DNA of 64,000 nt from Mycobacterium triplex (GCF_000689255.1 NZ_HG964446.1:2197126-2261125), one strand, 5' to 3'; shown: positions 52,305 through 63,700, counted from the stretch's first letter. Numbers and translations: made by a program. Notes: generated by a model not told the origin, from the sequence alone.

Positions 52305-55300
52305 GTGTTCTCCAAGGTGCTGGTGGCCAATCGCGGCGAGATCGCGATTCGTGCGTTCCGCGCGGCCTACGAACTGGGCGTCGGCACGGTGGCCGTCTAC
52401 GCGTACGAGGACCGCAATTCGGTGCACCGGCTCAAGGCCGATGAGTCCTATCAGATCGGCGAGGTCGGTCATCCCGTCCGGGCTTACCTGTCCGTCGACG
52501 AGATCGTCGAAACGGCCGCCCGGGCCGGCGCCGACGCGGTCTATCCCGGCTACGGCTTCTTGTCGGAAAACCCCGAATTGGCCGCGGCCTGCGCGGCCGC
52601 CGGTATCACCTTCGTCGGCCCCAGCGCCGAAATCCTTGAGCTGACCGGAAATAAGGCACGGGCAATCGAGGCCGCCCGCGAAGCCGGGTTGCCCGTGCTC
52701 ACCTCCTCGGCTCCGTCGGCGTCGGTCGACGAGCTGGTGTCGGCCTTGGAGTCCGGGGAAGCGGACATGCGGTTTCCGTTGTTCGTCAAGGCCGTCGCCG
52801 GTGGCGGGGGACGAGGAATGCGCCGCGTCAGCGACATCGACGCACTCACCGAGGCGATCGAGGCCGCCAGCCGTGAGGCCGAGTCGGCGTTCGGCGACCC
52901 GACGGTCTATCTCGAACAGGCGGTGATCAAGCCGCGTCACATCGAGGTGCAGATCCTGGGCGACAACGCCGGCAACGTGATCCACCTGCACGAGCGCGAC
53001 TGCAGTGTGCAGCGTCGCCACCAGAAGGTCGTCGAATTAGCGCCCGCGCCAAACCTTTCCGCCGAGCTGCGGGACAAGATCTGCGCCGACGCCGTCGCCT
53101 TCGCCCGGCACATCGGCTACAGCTGTGCGGGCACCGTGGAGTTCCTGCTGGACGAGAGCGGTCACTACGTCTTCATCGAGATGAATCCCCGGATTCAGGT
53201 GGAGCACACCGTGACCGAGGAGATCACCGACGTCGACCTGGTGTCCAGCCAGTTGCGCATCGCCTCCGGCGAGACGCTGGAGGATCTGGGCCTGCGGCAG
53301 GAGAACATCGCACCGCACGGCGCGGCGCTGCAATGCCGGATCACGACCGAAGATCCGGCCAACGGGTTCCGCCCCGACACCGGCCGGATCAGCACCTACC
53401 GTAGTCCCGGTGGCGCCGGCATTCGGCTGGACGGCAGCACCAACCTCGGCGCGGAGATCAGCGCCCACTTCGATTCGATGCTGGTCAAGTTGACCTGCCG
53501 GGGCCGCGATTTCCACACCGCGGTATCCCGGGCCCAGCGCGCGATCGCGGAGTTTCGGATTCGCGGGGTGTCGACGAACATTCCGTTCCTGCAAGCGGTT
53601 CTGGAAGATCCGGACTTCCAGGCCGGCCGGATCACCACGTCGTTCATCGACGAGCGGCCACACCTGCTGACCGCCCGCGGCTCGGCAGACCGCGGTACCA
53701 AGATCCTCAACTATCTGGCCGACGTGACGGTCAACCATCCGCACGGGACGCACCCGTCGACGGTGTACCCGCACGACAAGTTGCCCGAGGTCGATCTCGA
53801 GGCCGCGCCGCCGGCCGGATCCAAGCAGCGGCTGGTCGAGTTGGGGCCGGAGGGTTTTGCGCGCTGGCTGCGCGAGTCGCCCGCGGTGGGCGTGACCGAC
53901 ACGACCTTCCGCGATGCCCACCAGTCGCTGCTGGCGACACGGGTACGCACCAGCGGGCTGATGATGGTGGCGCCGTATGTGGCCCGGATGATGCCGCAGC
54001 TGCTGTCGGTGGAGTGCTGGGGCGGTGCGACTTACGATGTGGCGCTGCGCTTCCTCAAGGAGGATCCGTGGGAGCGGCTGGCCACGCTGCGCGAGGCGAT
54101 GCCCAACATCTGCCTGCAGATGCTGCTGCGCGGCCGAAACACCGTGGGGTACACGCCATATCCGGAATTGGTCACGTCGGCGTTCGTCGAGGAGGCGACC
54201 GCGACGGGTATCGACATCTTCCGCATCTTCGACGCGCTCAACAACCTGGACTCGATGCGCCCGGCGATCGACGCCGTCCGCGAAACAGGTTCGGCGATAG
54301 CCGAAGTCGCGATGTGCTACACCGGAGACCTGTCCGATCCGGGGGAGCAGCTCTACACGCTGGACTACTACCTCAACCTGGCCGAGGCGATCGTGGAGGC
54401 CGGCGCACACGTGCTGGCCATCAAGGACATGGCCGGACTGCTGCGGCCCCAGGCCGCGCACCAACTCGTCAGCGCGTTGCGCGGTCGCTTCGACCTGCCG
54501 ATCCATGTGCACACTCACGACACCCCGGGTGGGCAGCTGGCCAGCTATCTGGCCGCCTGGCACGCGGGTGCCGATGCCGTCGACGGTGCCGCCGCGCCGC
54601 TGGCGGGCACCACCAGCCAGCCGGCGCTGAGCTCGATCGTCGCCGCCGCGGCGCACACCGAATACGACACCGGTTTGTCGCTGTCGGAGGTATGCGCGCT
54701 GGAGCCGTATTGGGAGGCGCTGCGAAAGGTCTACGCTCCCTTCGAATCCGGGCTGCCCGGCCCGACGGGACGGGTCTATCACCACGAAATCCCGGGCGGC
54801 CAATTGTCGAACCTGCGCCAGCAGGCGATCGCGCTGGGATTGGGCGATCGATTCGAAGAGATCGAAGAGGCCTACGCCGGCGCCGACCGGGTGCTGGGCA
54901 GGCTGATCAAGGTCACCCCGTCGTCGAAGGTGGTCGGCGACCTGGCGCTGGCCCTGGTCGGTTCGGGGCTGACTGCCGACGAATTCGCTTCGGAGCCAGC
55001 ACGATTGGATATCCCGGAATCGGTGCTGGGATTCCTGCGCGGCGAGCTCGGCGATCCGGCCGGTGGGTGGCCGGAGCCGCTGCGCAGCGCCGCACTGGAA
55101 GGTCGCGGGTCTGCCAAGCCGGTCGAACAGCTGAGCCCGGAAGACGAGGCCGTGCTGGCGTTGAGCGGGACCAAACGTCAGGCAACGCTCAACCGTTTGC
55201 TATTCCCCGGCCCGACAAAGGAATTCGAGGAACACCGAGAAATCTACGGTGATACCTCGCATCTGTCGGCCAATCAGTTTTTCTACGGCTTGCGGCAGGG

Positions 55301-55700
55301 CGAGGAACACAACGTCGAGCTGGAGCGCGGCGTCGACCTGATCATCGGGCTCGAGGCCATCTCCGAACCCGACGAGCGCGGCATGCGCACCGTGATGTGC
55401 ATCATGAATGGCCAGCTGCGTCCGGTGCTGGTGCGAGACCGCAGCATCGCCAGCACGATCCCGACCGCCGAGAAGGCCGAACGCGGCAACCCCGACCACA
55501 TCGCGGCACCCTTCGCCGGTGTCGTCACCGTTTCGGTGGCCGAGGGCGATCGGGTGAGCGCGGGCCAGACGATCGCCACGATCGAGGCGATGAAGATGGA
55601 AGCTCCGATCACGGCTCCGAAGGATGCCACCGTCGCGCGGGTGGCGGTGTCGAGCACCGCGCAGGTCGAGGGCGGAGATCTGCTGGTGGTGCTGAGCTGA
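52305..55700 (+). CDS. pyc: Pyruvate carboxylase
   Basis: A 1131-residue biotin enzyme that carboxylates pyruvate to oxaloacetate. The order is biotin carboxylase (ATP-grasp, [14 protein letters not shown] near 165, then [15 protein letters not shown]) and carboxyltransferase ([19 protein letters not shown] near 535). An allosteric linker and a C-terminal carrier domain complete it, with biotinyl Lys1097 in EAMKMEAP. Family length is normal (1127 in M. tuberculosis). The GTG has AAGGAG upstream. rsmD overlaps its stop. Confidence 0.96.
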   Translation: MFSKVLVANRGEIAIRAFRAAYELGVGTVAVYAYEDRNSVHRLKADESYQIGEVGHPVRAYLSVDEIVETAARAGADAVYPGYGFLSENPELAAACAAAGITFVGPSAEILELTGNKARAIEAAREAGLPVLTSSAPSASVDELVSALESGEADMRFPLFVKAVAGGGGRGMRRVSDIDALTEAIEAASREAESAFGDPTVYLEQAVIKPRHIEVQILGDNAGNVIHLHERDCSVQRRHQKVVELAPAPNLSAELRDKICADAVAFARHIGYSCAGTVEFLLDESGHYVFIEMNPRIQVEHTVTEEITDVDLVSSQLRIASGETLEDLGLRQENIAPHGAALQCRITTEDPANGFRPDTGRISTYRSPGGAGIRLDGSTNLGAEISAHFDSMLVKLTCRGRDFHTAVSRAQRAIAEFRIRGVSTNIPFLQAVLEDPDFQAGRITTSFIDERPHLLTARGSADRGTKILNYLADVTVNHPHGTHPSTVYPHDKLPEVDLEAAPPAGSKQRLVELGPEGFARWLRESPAVGVTDTTFRDAHQSLLATRVRTSGLMMVAPYVARMMPQLLSVECWGGATYDVALRFLKEDPWERLATLREAMPNICLQMLLRGRNTVGYTPYPELVTSAFVEEATATGIDIFRIFDALNNLDSMRPAIDAVRETGSAIAEVAMCYTGDLSDPGEQLYTLDYYLNLAEAIVEAGAHVLAIKDMAGLLRPQAAHQLVSALRGRFDLPIHVHTHDTPGGQLASYLAAWHAGADAVDGAAAPLAGTTSQPALSSIVAAAAHTEYDTGLSLSEVCALEPYWEALRKVYAPFESGLPGPTGRVYHHEIPGGQLSNLRQQAIALGLGDRFEEIEEAYAGADRVLGRLIKVTPSSKVVGDLALALVGSGLTADEFASEPARLDIPESVLGFLRGELGDPAGGWPEPLRSAALEGRGSAKPVEQLSPEDEAVLALSGTKRQATLNRLLFPGPTKEFEEHREIYGDTSHLSANQFFYGLRQGEEHNVELERGVDLIIGLEAISEPDERGMRTVMCIMNGQLRPVLVRDRSIASTIPTAEKAERGNPDHIAAPFAGVVTVSVAEGDRVSAGQTIATIEAMKMEAPITAPKDATVARVAVSSTAQVEGGDLLVVLS

Positions 55701-56251
55701 CCCGGATCATCGGCGGCGTCGCCGGAGGGCGACGCATCGCGGTGCCGCCACGCGGAACCCGGCCGACCACCGATCGGGTGCGCGAGTCGCTGTTCAACAT
55801 CGTCACCGCGCGGCTGGACCTGAGCGGCCTGGCGGTGCTCGACCTCTACGCCGGTTCGGGCGCGCTGGGTCTGGAAGCGCTGTCCCGGGGTGCGGCGTCC
55901 GCGGTGTTCGTCGAGTCCGATCCGCGCACCGCGGCCGTCATCGCGCGCAACGTCGAGACCCTGGGTCTGCCCGGTGCGACGCTGCGCCGGGGTGCGGTGG
56001 CCGCGGTGCTGGCGGGCGGGGCCTCGTCTGCGGTCGATCTGGTGCTGGCCGACCCGCCGTACGACGTCGAGGCCAGCGAGGTCGAGGCCATACTGCTAGC
56101 CCTGAGTGTCCACGGCTGGGTGCGAGAGGGGACCGTTGCGGTGGTGGAGCGTGCCGCCGCGGGCGCACCCCTGACCTGGCCGGACGGCTGGACGCCGTGG
56201 CCGGAGCGGGTCTACGGCGACACCCGTCTGGAGCTGGCCGAAGTCGGCTGA
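55697..56251 (+). CDS. rsmD: 16S rRNA (guanine(966)-N2)-methyltransferase, apparent CTG start
   Basis: A 184-residue Rossmann methyltransferase. [20 protein letters not shown] and [18 protein letters not shown] are the RsmD start. [15 protein letters not shown] binds SAM and VLADPPYDV is the catalytic NPPY-type motif. The natural N-terminus needs a start codon at 55697, but that codon is CTG; no ATG, GTG or TTG lies just upstream in frame. A GTG further inside would remove the conserved RIIGG. CTG overlaps the pyc stop (CTGA), just where ATGA or GTGA overlaps occur elsewhere here. Confidence 0.82.
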   Translation: MTRIIGGVAGGRRIAVPPRGTRPTTDRVRESLFNIVTARLDLSGLAVLDLYAGSGALGLEALSRGAASAVFVESDPRTAAVIARNVETLGLPGATLRRGAVAAVLAGGASSAVDLVLADPPYDVEASEVEAILLALSVHGWVREGTVAVVERAAAGAPLTWPDGWTPWPERVYGDTRLELAEVG

Positions 56252-56261
56252 TCCGCCCTGC

Positions 56262-56267
56262 TACGTT
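56262..56267 (+). promoter_or_regulatory. Probable -10 box of coaD (leaderless-type)
   Basis: TACGTT ends 8 bases before the coaD ATG, in the 24-base gap after rsmD. Confidence 0.4.
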
Positions 56268-56275
56268 GGTCGCTT

Positions 56276-56752
56276 ATGAGCGGCGCCGTATGCCCGGGCT
56301 CATTCGACCCGGTGACGTTGGGCCACATCGACGTCTTCGAACGCGCCGCGGGCCAGTTCGACGAGGTGGTCGTGGCGATCCTGACCAACCCCGCAAAGAA
56401 GGGCATGTTCGACATCGACGAGCGCGTCGCGATGATCGAGGAAGCGACTGCTCATCTGCCGAACCTGCGCGTCGAGGTCGGACAGGGTCTGGTGGTGGAC
56501 TTCGTGACGTCGCACGGGATGACCGCGATCGTCAAAGGCCTGCGCACCGACACCGACTTCGAATACGAGTTGCAGATGGCGCAGATGAACAAGCACATCG
56601 CCAACGTGGACACCTTCTTCGTGGCCACCGCGCCGCAGTACTCCTTCGTGTCCTCGTCGCTGGCCAAAGAGGTCGCGACGATGGGCGGCGACGTTTCGGC
56701 GTTGCTGCCGGAATCGGTCAATCGCCGGCTGCGCCAACGGCTGTCGGGCTAG
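56276..56752 (+). CDS. coaD: Phosphopantetheine adenylyltransferase
   Basis: A 158-residue nucleotidyltransferase for the fourth step of coenzyme A synthesis. The HxGH-type motif is TLGH in [36 protein letters not shown] and [13 protein letters not shown] (the ISSxxVR-like region) follow. It corresponds to KdtB/CoaD (Rv2965c) and is the last gene of the conserved block in this window. Downstream genes are accessory. Confidence 0.95.
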   Translation: MSGAVCPGSFDPVTLGHIDVFERAAGQFDEVVVAILTNPAKKGMFDIDERVAMIEEATAHLPNLRVEVGQGLVVDFVTSHGMTAIVKGLRTDTDFEYELQMAQMNKHIANVDTFFVATAPQYSFVSSSLAKEVATMGGDVSALLPESVNRRLRQRLSG

Positions 56753-56760
56753 CGCTCCTG

Positions 56761-58305
56761 TTAGAAGGGTGGGTCGTCGGGCAGGGGTGTCGGTGGGTCG
56801 GGGGTCCAGTCGGGGGGTAGTTGTTCGGGTTCGTGGGGTTGGTTGACCCAGGTGCAGAAGGGGCTGGTGCTGGGGGTGCCTTTGAATGCGAAGAGGCTGT
56901 CGCGCATGTGGTTTCGGAATTTGCGTGCGGCGATTTCTTCGTTGCGTGCTTGTTGGCGCCGGTTGTGGGCGCGGGCGCGGGTGATGCGGGCGCGTCGTTG
57001 CGTGGTCCGGTCGTGTCGGGTCGGGGTCGGTGCGGTACAGGCGGGTCGGGGTGGCGGCGGGAACAGGTCGGTGCCTGCGGGGTGGGTGCGGTAGGTGCGC
57101 CCGGCGGGTGAGGTCCAGATGACGGTGCCGTCGGGCAGTTGTGTGTCGCGCCATCCGCCGAAGGTTTTGAGTCGATGGTGAAGCCGGCACAGGCATTTGA
57201 GATTCCCGGCGGTGGTGGGGCCGCCGGCTGCTGGGTTGTGGTGGTTGAACGCGATGGTGTGGTCGAGGTCGCAGACTTCGGCGGGTCGGGAACAGCCGGG
57301 GAAGCGGCAGGTCAGATCCCGGCAGCGCACGAAGCGTTCCAGTGCCGCCGGTGGTTGGTAGCGCAGCGCCTCGGTGGCGCTGACGACCGGGTCGACACTG
57401 CGGTGGGTTGCGGCATCGGCCAATTGACGGACCTGCTCGGCGTCGATGACGCCGTAGCCTTCGAGGTAGCCCGGCGCGTCGCTGCCGGCGTAGACGGTGT
57501 GTTGGTCGGCGATGACGTTGACCACGACCCGCACCCCACCGGCGTCCGGTGCATGGTCGGCGGCGGGGGTGGCGGGGCAGTCGGGCTGTTGGCAGCGGCA
57601 GGCCAGGGCGCGCCCTTGGGCCAGGGCGGCCAGGGCGTCGGCGCGGCGCTGATCGGTGGTGCGCGGATCGCCGGCACACACCTGCCCGGCCAGCTGGGAC
57701 AGCCGCCGATCGAAGGCCTTGGCGGCCGGGGCCCCGACGGTGCCGTAGATCTCGGCCATCCCGTTGCTCAGCGGGGCGACCGCGATGTAGCGGTCGGTGT
57801 CGGCGGTCTCGCGGCGGCGGCGGGCGGCCTCGGGATCCACCGCGCGCACGGCGGCGTCGACCGCGTTGACGATGCGCTGGCGTGACCAGCCGCGCCAGGT
57901 CGCGATGCGGGTGGCCAGCGATCGGTCGACCTCGGCGATCAACCGGTCCTCGGTGATCAGCTCGGTGCGGGCGAGGATCAACCGCACGGTGCGCCAGTCG
58001 GTGCGGCCCTCGGCCAACAACGCCGCCAGCCTGGGCAACCGGGTATCGAGCGCCTCGGCATCCGACACCAGATAGCCGGCCGCCGCCGGGGACAGATTCA
58101 TCGCCGCGGCCACCTCGGCCGCGGTGCGCTCGAACCCGTCGATCACCGCATAGTCGCGCCGATCCTCGCCCCGCCCGGCCGCGGCCACCCGCTGCCGCAA
58201 CAACGCCGCCACCGCCGCCAACCGCCGCGCCACCAACACCGACTCCTGCCGATGCGACGACTCGATCTGCGCCACCAAATCCCCCGGCCCCACCCCATCG
58301 AACAT
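56761..58305 (-). CDS. HNH endonuclease-domain protein with DUF222 (13E12 family)
   Basis: A 514-residue protein. Residues 1-330 are the DUF222 domain (ESVLVARRLAAVAALL and later RCRDLTCRFPGC). An HNH nuclease domain follows, with CDLDHTIAFNHH and NLKCLCRLHHRLKTFGGW. A basic, Pro-rich tail ends it. This is the 13E12 repeat family, present in many copies in mycobacteria. In M. tuberculosis one copy serves as the phiRv1 attachment site. The start at 58305 was chosen for a TATGAT box 7 bases upstream; an ATG at 58317 is the alternative. It is convergent with coaD, with 8 bases between stops. Confidence 0.85.
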   Translation of the reverse strand: MFDGVGPGDLVAQIESSHRQESVLVARRLAAVAALLRQRVAAAGRGEDRRDYAVIDGFERTAAEVAAAMNLSPAAAGYLVSDAEALDTRLPRLAALLAEGRTDWRTVRLILARTELITEDRLIAEVDRSLATRIATWRGWSRQRIVNAVDAAVRAVDPEAARRRRETADTDRYIAVAPLSNGMAEIYGTVGAPAAKAFDRRLSQLAGQVCAGDPRTTDQRRADALAALAQGRALACRCQQPDCPATPAADHAPDAGGVRVVVNVIADQHTVYAGSDAPGYLEGYGVIDAEQVRQLADAATHRSVDPVVSATEALRYQPPAALERFVRCRDLTCRFPGCSRPAEVCDLDHTIAFNHHNPAAGGPTTAGNLKCLCRLHHRLKTFGGWRDTQLPDGTVIWTSPAGRTYRTHPAGTDLFPPPPRPACTAPTPTRHDRTTQRRARITRARAHNRRQQARNEEIAARKFRNHMRDSLFAFKGTPSTSPFCTWVNQPHEPEQLPPDWTPDPPTPLPDDPPF

Positions 58306-58312
58306 ACATTCG

Positions 58313-58318
58313 ATCATA
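58313..58318 (-). promoter_or_regulatory. Probable -10 box of the 13E12 gene (leaderless-type)
   Basis: TATGAT on the reverse strand, one base off the consensus TATAAT, ends 7 bases before the ATG at 58305. Confidence 0.45.
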
Positions 58319-58427
58319 GCGGGGCGGTACGACAATTCTCCCGCGCAGGCCAGTGGTTCGTGAGAAGCTCATTCTTGCTTTATCGCGGGGGATTACGCGT
58401 CGACGCTGTGCTGAAAGGGACTTGGCA

Positions 58428-60080
58428 GTGAATGAGCGACCCACCGCTGTCTTAAGCGATCGCATCGAGTCGGGCGGGAGTCCGTCGTTGGGCGGGTGGC
58501 GTCCGACCACCGTGCCGGCCGCATTTGCGCCGCAAGACATCGCTCACATCCTGCAGTACGTGCGCCACCCGATTCATGTGGTCCGCGAGGACGCCACCGG
58601 ACAGCTGGGCCTTGCGATGGGCGGCGAACTCGTCGGTGCCGGTGCATCCGACGTATCGCTGATGGGGACGTTGCCGCCGATCTATCCGGAATGGCTGGGC
58701 GACCGCGAGTTCTGCGAGTCCCACGGCATCCGCTTCCCCTACGTCACCGGCGCCATGGCGAACGGTATCGCCACACCCGCTCTGGTGGTGGCCATGGCGG
58801 AGGCCGGCATGCTGGGTTTCTTCGGCGCGGGCGGCCTCTCGTACGCCGCCGTTGAACGCGGGCTGGCCGACATTCAGACGAGGCTGGCGGGCCGGCCGCT
58901 GGCCTGGGGGGCGAACCTGATCCATTCGCCCAACGAGGTGGCACTCGAGGGACGCGTGGCCGAGCTCTTCATCGAGCGGGGTGTGCGCGTCGTCGAGGCC
59001 TCGGCGTTCATGAAACTCACCCCCGCGGTCGTGCATTACGCCCTGTCGGGCTTGTCGACCGACGCCGCCGGTGCGATCGTTCGCAAAAACCATGTGATGG
59101 CCAAGATCTCGCGGCCCGAGGTCGCGCGCATGTTCATGGAGCCGGCGCCCGCGGCGTTGGTTTCGGCACTTGTCGCCGCCGGCAAGCTGACCGAGCGGGA
59201 AGCAGAGCTCGCACAACACGTACCGGTCGCCGAAGACATCACGGTTGAGGCCGACAGCGGAGGGCATACCGACAATCGCCCGCTGCCCGCGCTTTTCTCG
59301 GAGATCGTGCTGCTGCGCGACAAGCTGGCGCAGCAGCACGGCCTGGCGTCCCGGATACGTGTGGGCGCCGCCGGGGGTCTTGGTACGCCGCAGTCGGTGG
59401 CCGGCGCGTTCGCGATGGGTGCTGCCTACGTGCTGACCGGCTCGGTCAATCAGGCGTGCGTGGAATCGGGCCTTTCCCCGTATGCCCGGGGCATGCTCGC
59501 CAAGGCCGGAGTGGCCGACGTGATGATGGCCCCGGCTTCCGACATGTTCGAGATGGGCGTGAATCTGCAGGTGCTCAAGCGTGGCGCCATGTTCGGCCCG
59601 CGGGCGAGAAAGCTCTACGAGTGGTACGCGGGCAACCCGAACCTGAGTGCCGTCGTGGAGAGACACGGCCCGGAGCTGGAAAAGATTCTCGGCAAGAGCG
59701 TCGAGGACGTCTGGGCGGAGACACACCAATACTGGCAGGAGCGTGACCCCGCGGTGCTCGAGCTCGCGACCCGCGACTCGAAATATCAGATGGGGCTGGT
59801 GTTCCGCTGGTACCTCGGCAAATCGAGCCGGTGGGCGATCGACGGTCAACCCGATCGTGTCCTGGACTACCAGATCTGGTGCGGCCCATCCATGGGAGCT
59901 TTCAACAGCTGGGTCGCGGGTAGCTATCTGGAGCACGCTGAGGACCGGAAAGTCGACCAAGTGGCGCTGAATTTGCTCGAGGGGGCAACCCACATCAGCC
60001 GGGCTCACCAAGCGCGGAAATGCGGGGTGCCGGTTCCGGCGGATGCGTTCAACTACATTCCGCGCCCGCTTTCCTTGTAG
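58428..60080 (+). CDS. PfaD-type enoyl reductase (2-nitropropane dioxygenase-like FMN protein) for PUFA/polyketide synthesis
   Basis: A 550-residue protein of the PfaD group. A TIM-barrel FMN fold of the 2-nitropropane dioxygenase superfamily occupies about residues 90-400 (TGAMANGIATPALVVAMAEA, GFFGAGGLS, AAGGLGTPQSVAGAFAMGA). It is followed by a PfaD-specific tail (YQIWCGPSMGAFNSWVAGSY). PfaD is the stand-alone enoyl reductase of iterative PUFA synthases, acting on carrier-bound chains. The GTG at 58428 has AAAGGGA 7 bases upstream; the frame is open earlier without similarity. It is followed by the synthase gene after 644 bases on the same strand. Confidence 0.9.
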   Translation: MNERPTAVLSDRIESGGSPSLGGWRPTTVPAAFAPQDIAHILQYVRHPIHVVREDATGQLGLAMGGELVGAGASDVSLMGTLPPIYPEWLGDREFCESHGIRFPYVTGAMANGIATPALVVAMAEAGMLGFFGAGGLSYAAVERGLADIQTRLAGRPLAWGANLIHSPNEVALEGRVAELFIERGVRVVEASAFMKLTPAVVHYALSGLSTDAAGAIVRKNHVMAKISRPEVARMFMEPAPAALVSALVAAGKLTEREAELAQHVPVAEDITVEADSGGHTDNRPLPALFSEIVLLRDKLAQQHGLASRIRVGAAGGLGTPQSVAGAFAMGAAYVLTGSVNQACVESGLSPYARGMLAKAGVADVMMAPASDMFEMGVNLQVLKRGAMFGPRARKLYEWYAGNPNLSAVVERHGPELEKILGKSVEDVWAETHQYWQERDPAVLELATRDSKYQMGLVFRWYLGKSSRWAIDGQPDRVLDYQIWCGPSMGAFNSWVAGSYLEHAEDRKVDQVALNLLEGATHISRAHQARKCGVPVPADAFNYIPRPLSL

Positions 60081-60724
60081 GTGCCGTCGCCCTCCGGGGG
60101 ATAAATGTCAGACGCCTTTCCCGGCTCGACGAACGTCGTCGCCATTGCCGAATTGTGGGCCGCTGACGTGCGGTTGTTCCGGTGCGGTCCGATAATTCGG
60201 CGAAGGCTATCCGCTTTCGATGCGCACCTAAGCCCGACACGGCTTATTCAATTCCCGCCCAATGCCGCGGAGCATGAGCAATATCGAATTGATCTTCGTT
60301 ACCGGCGAGTAACTACGTACTGACGCATTTGGCGACGATCAAATTCGACGGGAGCGGTCGTCAAAGTTCCGGTCTCGGGCGTCGTAGCAAAGTTCTTCGG
60401 ACGACATTCCGCGTCAGCTCGGCCGCGGCTCGCCCGGGCGCGGGCGAGCGCGGCCTGTCATCGCGAAAGTTGCTGGCAGACGGGCCTGAATCAGCAAAAA
60501 CCGGCTGTGTCAACCAGGAAACCGTTGGTCACTTTGCGCGCGGAAAGTCGGTCAGCGGGTATTGACAGTTCGTCAGTACAAGAGCCGGGGTTCTGATATG
60601 GTCCCGGCGAGCGCTAGGCCTGTCCGGGGGTGCAGGTCAATGTAGCAAAACGTGGACGGTCAGTCTTCGGTGTGCCGCAAGTAAACACTCGTTGCTGCTC
60701 GTCTAGCCAATGCAAAGGTGATCG
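60081..60724. other. 644-base gap between the PfaD gene and the synthase gene
   Basis: No convincing gene. A 72-codon open frame (60105-60323) starts after GGGGGATAA but has no recognisable motif. A strong hairpin lies at 60421-60455. TTGACA at 60562-60567 looks like a -35, but no -10 lies at the right distance. TGATATGGT near 60595 is a possible extended -10. The stretch is less GC-rich than its neighbours, consistent with a regulatory region for the synthase. Confidence 0.6.
60421..60455 (+). promoter_or_regulatory. Strong hairpin upstream of the synthase gene
   Basis: GGCCGCG-(G)-CTCGCCC at 60421-60435 pairs with GGGCGAG-CGCGGCC at 60442-60455. That is 14 pairs with one bulged G and a six-base loop. 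There is no T-tract after it. It may end the PfaD transcript or structure the synthase leader. Confidence 0.5.
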
Positions 60725-63700
60725 ATGGCATCAAAGCACCCCCCTGTTGCGGTTGTCGGTGTAAGCGCGTTGTTTCCCGGGTCGCCCGAAGCCGAGCGCT
60801 TCTGGCGCAACATCGTCGGCGGCGTCGACCTGTTCTCCGAGGTCCCCGAGTCGCACTGGCGCATTGACGACTACTACCACCCCGATCCGCATATGCCCGA
60901 CAAGGTATACGCGCGTCGCGGTGGATTCTTGCCCGATGTCGACTTTTCCCCAATGGACTTCGGCATTCCGCCGAACGTTATGCCCGCAACGGATACCGCC
61001 CAACTGCTTGCGCTTAGAGTCGCGCAACAAGTATTAGAGGACGCCGCGGGCGGTGATTTATCTCACATCGACCGTGAGCGAATCAGCGTCGTGCTCGGCG
61101 CCTCCGGCGGCACCGAGTTGATCACCTACATCAGTGGTCGTTTGCACCGGCCGGTCTGGGAGCGCGGACTTCGGGCGGCCGGCCTCTCGGAACAAGAGCT
61201 GGCCGCGTTCAGCGAACGTGTGACGGCTAACTACGCGCCGTGGCAGGAGAACACCTTCCCCGGACTGCTCGGCAACGTCATAGCCGGGCGCATCGCCAAC
61301 CGCTTCGATCTCGGCGGGACCAACTGCGTCATCGACGCGGCGTGCGCCAGCTCGCTGGCCGCGCTGGAGGTGGGGCTGCACGAGCTGTACCTGGGTGAGT
61401 CGGACATGGTCATCGCCGGTGGAGTCGACGCCTTCAACGACATCTTCATGTACATGTGCTTCGCGAAGGTCACCGCGTTGTCTGCCAGCGGGGACTGCCG
61501 GCCCTTCTCCGACCAATCGGACGGCACGATGCTCGGCGAGGGGCTGTCGATGTTCGCGCTCAAGCGTCTCGACGATGCCGAGCGCGACGGCGACCGGATC
61601 TACGCGGTGATCCGCGGCATCGGCACGTCGTCGGACGGCCGGGCCAAGAGCATCTACGCACCCAGTCCGGCGGGTCAGGCGAAAGCCCTTCGCCGCGCCT
61701 ACGCCGCTGCCGGCTACGGCCCGGAAACGGTGGGGCTCGTCGAGGCGCACGGCACCGGCACCAGGGCCGGCGACGCCGCCGAGTTCGCCGCGTTGCGCGA
61801 GGTGTTCGACGAATCGGGACGAGCGGACCGGCAGTGGTGCGCACTCGGCTCGGTCAAGTCTCAGGTCGGGCACACCAAGGGTGCGGCGGGGGCGTGCGGC
61901 CTGTTCAAGGCGGTGATGGCGCTTCACCACAAGGCCTTGCCGCCGACCATCAAGATCGACCGGCCGAATCCCGCCCTCGAGATCGAGCAGTCGCCCTTCT
62001 ACCTGTCCACGCAGGCCAAGCCATGGATGGCCGACAACGGCGTCCCGCGGCGCGCCTCCGTCAGCTCATTCGGCTTCGGCGGCACCAACTTTCACGTCGC
62101 CGTCGAGGAGTACACGGGCACCGGAAAGCGGGCATACCGGTTCCGGTCCTGGGATTCCGAACTGGTTGTGCTCGGCGCGCCGTCTGCGGCGGCGCTGTCC
62201 GAACAGGCCGCTGCGCTGGCCGCATCACTGGTCGACAGCCCGGACATGCTCGGCTGGATCGCGCGCAGCACCCAAGCCGCGTACAACGCCGCGCAGCCCC
62301 ACCGGCTGGCCGTCGTCGCCGACAGTGTTGCGAGCCTGCAGACGATGCTTGACGAACTCGCCGCCAGGCTCAGCGCGGCGGATGTGCCGGTATCGTTCGC
62401 CTCGCCGCGGGGCTACTTCTATTCGGCGCAGCGACCCGGGCCGGTCGCGTTGTTGTTTCCGGGCCAGGGCAGCCAGTACGTCGGCATGGGCGCCGACCTG
62501 CCGCAGCTGCATGAGCCGGCCTTGGCGCCATGGGAGGGTGCCCGCAAGGAACGTCTGCACGCGGATCGCGATCTGCACGACGTTGTCTGGCCGAAGACGG
62601 CGTTCACCGACGACGAGCGCGCCCTGCAGTCGGCGGAGCTGACGAAAACAGAGTGGGCGCAACCCGGCATTGGCGCGCACAGCTTGAGCCTGCTCTCGGT
62701 GATCCGTGCTCTTGGCATCGCACCCGTTGCCGTCGGTGGACACAGCTTCGGTGAAGTCACCGCCCTATGTGCCGCCGGTGTTTTCAGCGGCGAGGTGGCC
62801 CTGCAAATCGCGCGCAAGCGCGGTGAGCTGATGGCCGAAGCCGCCACCAACAGCGACGGAGCGATGTGCGCGGTGACCGCGCCCGTCGAGCAGGTTCGTC
62901 AGCTGATCGGGGAGTGGGGCCTGCCTGTCGTCATCGCCAACCACAACGCTCCCAATCAGGCTGTGCTGTCCGGGAATAGCACCGCCATCGATCACGCGGC
63001 ACAGCGATTCGCCGCGGCCGGCATCAACGCGCGCCGGCTGGATGTCGCTACCGCCTTCCACTCCGACATCGTCAGCCCGGCAGCGGTTCCATTCGGTTCC
63101 TTCCTCGCCGGGGTCGCGTTCGGCATGCCAGAGGTACCCGTCTACGCCAACGCGACAGCGCAGCCGTATGCCGGTGACGCGCAACAAATGCGGACCACGC
63201 TCGCCAACCAGATCGCTCAGCCGGTCCGGTTCGTCGAACAGATTCAGGCGATGTGGCGGGCCGGCGCCCGGACATTCATCGAGGTCGGTCCCGGCGGTGT
63301 GCTGACAAATCTCGTCGGCAAGTGTCTGGCCGGCGAGGAGCACTCCGCGGTGTCGCTGGATGCCAAGGGCAAGAACGGCATTCGATCGCTGTGGATCGGA
63401 TTGGCGCAACTCGTGGCGGCAGGCGTCCCGATGAATTTCGAGGGCCTGTGGGCTGACTATCGCGTGGGTGACGATCCGCGTAACCGCGAGCAGCCGAAGC
63501 TGACTTTGAAGATCAACGGATCCAACTATGGAAGGCCGCCGATCAGCGACGAGCCGGTGCGACGGCCATCCGACATCGAAACGACACTCGACCACAGTGG
63601 CCGCAGCAACGGACACAGGACCGAATCGGAGTCCAAATTCATGCCATCTGAACCAATTACCCCCGTGGCTCACGTGAATGGCACGGCAGCTCCCGTCGAG

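Noticed and set aside
53037..54803. 588-codon reverse frame inside pyc
   Set aside because: Antisense shadow of a complete pyruvate carboxylase.
56300..58540. 746-codon reverse frame covering coaD and the 13E12 gene
   Set aside because: Arg/Pro-rich low-complexity translation, antisense to coaD and out of frame with the clear HNH protein. Typical shadow in GC-rich DNA.
60562..60602. TTGACA with TATGGT as the synthase promoter
   Set aside because: The two hexamers are 29 bases apart, too far for one sigma factor site. Kept only as a remark.
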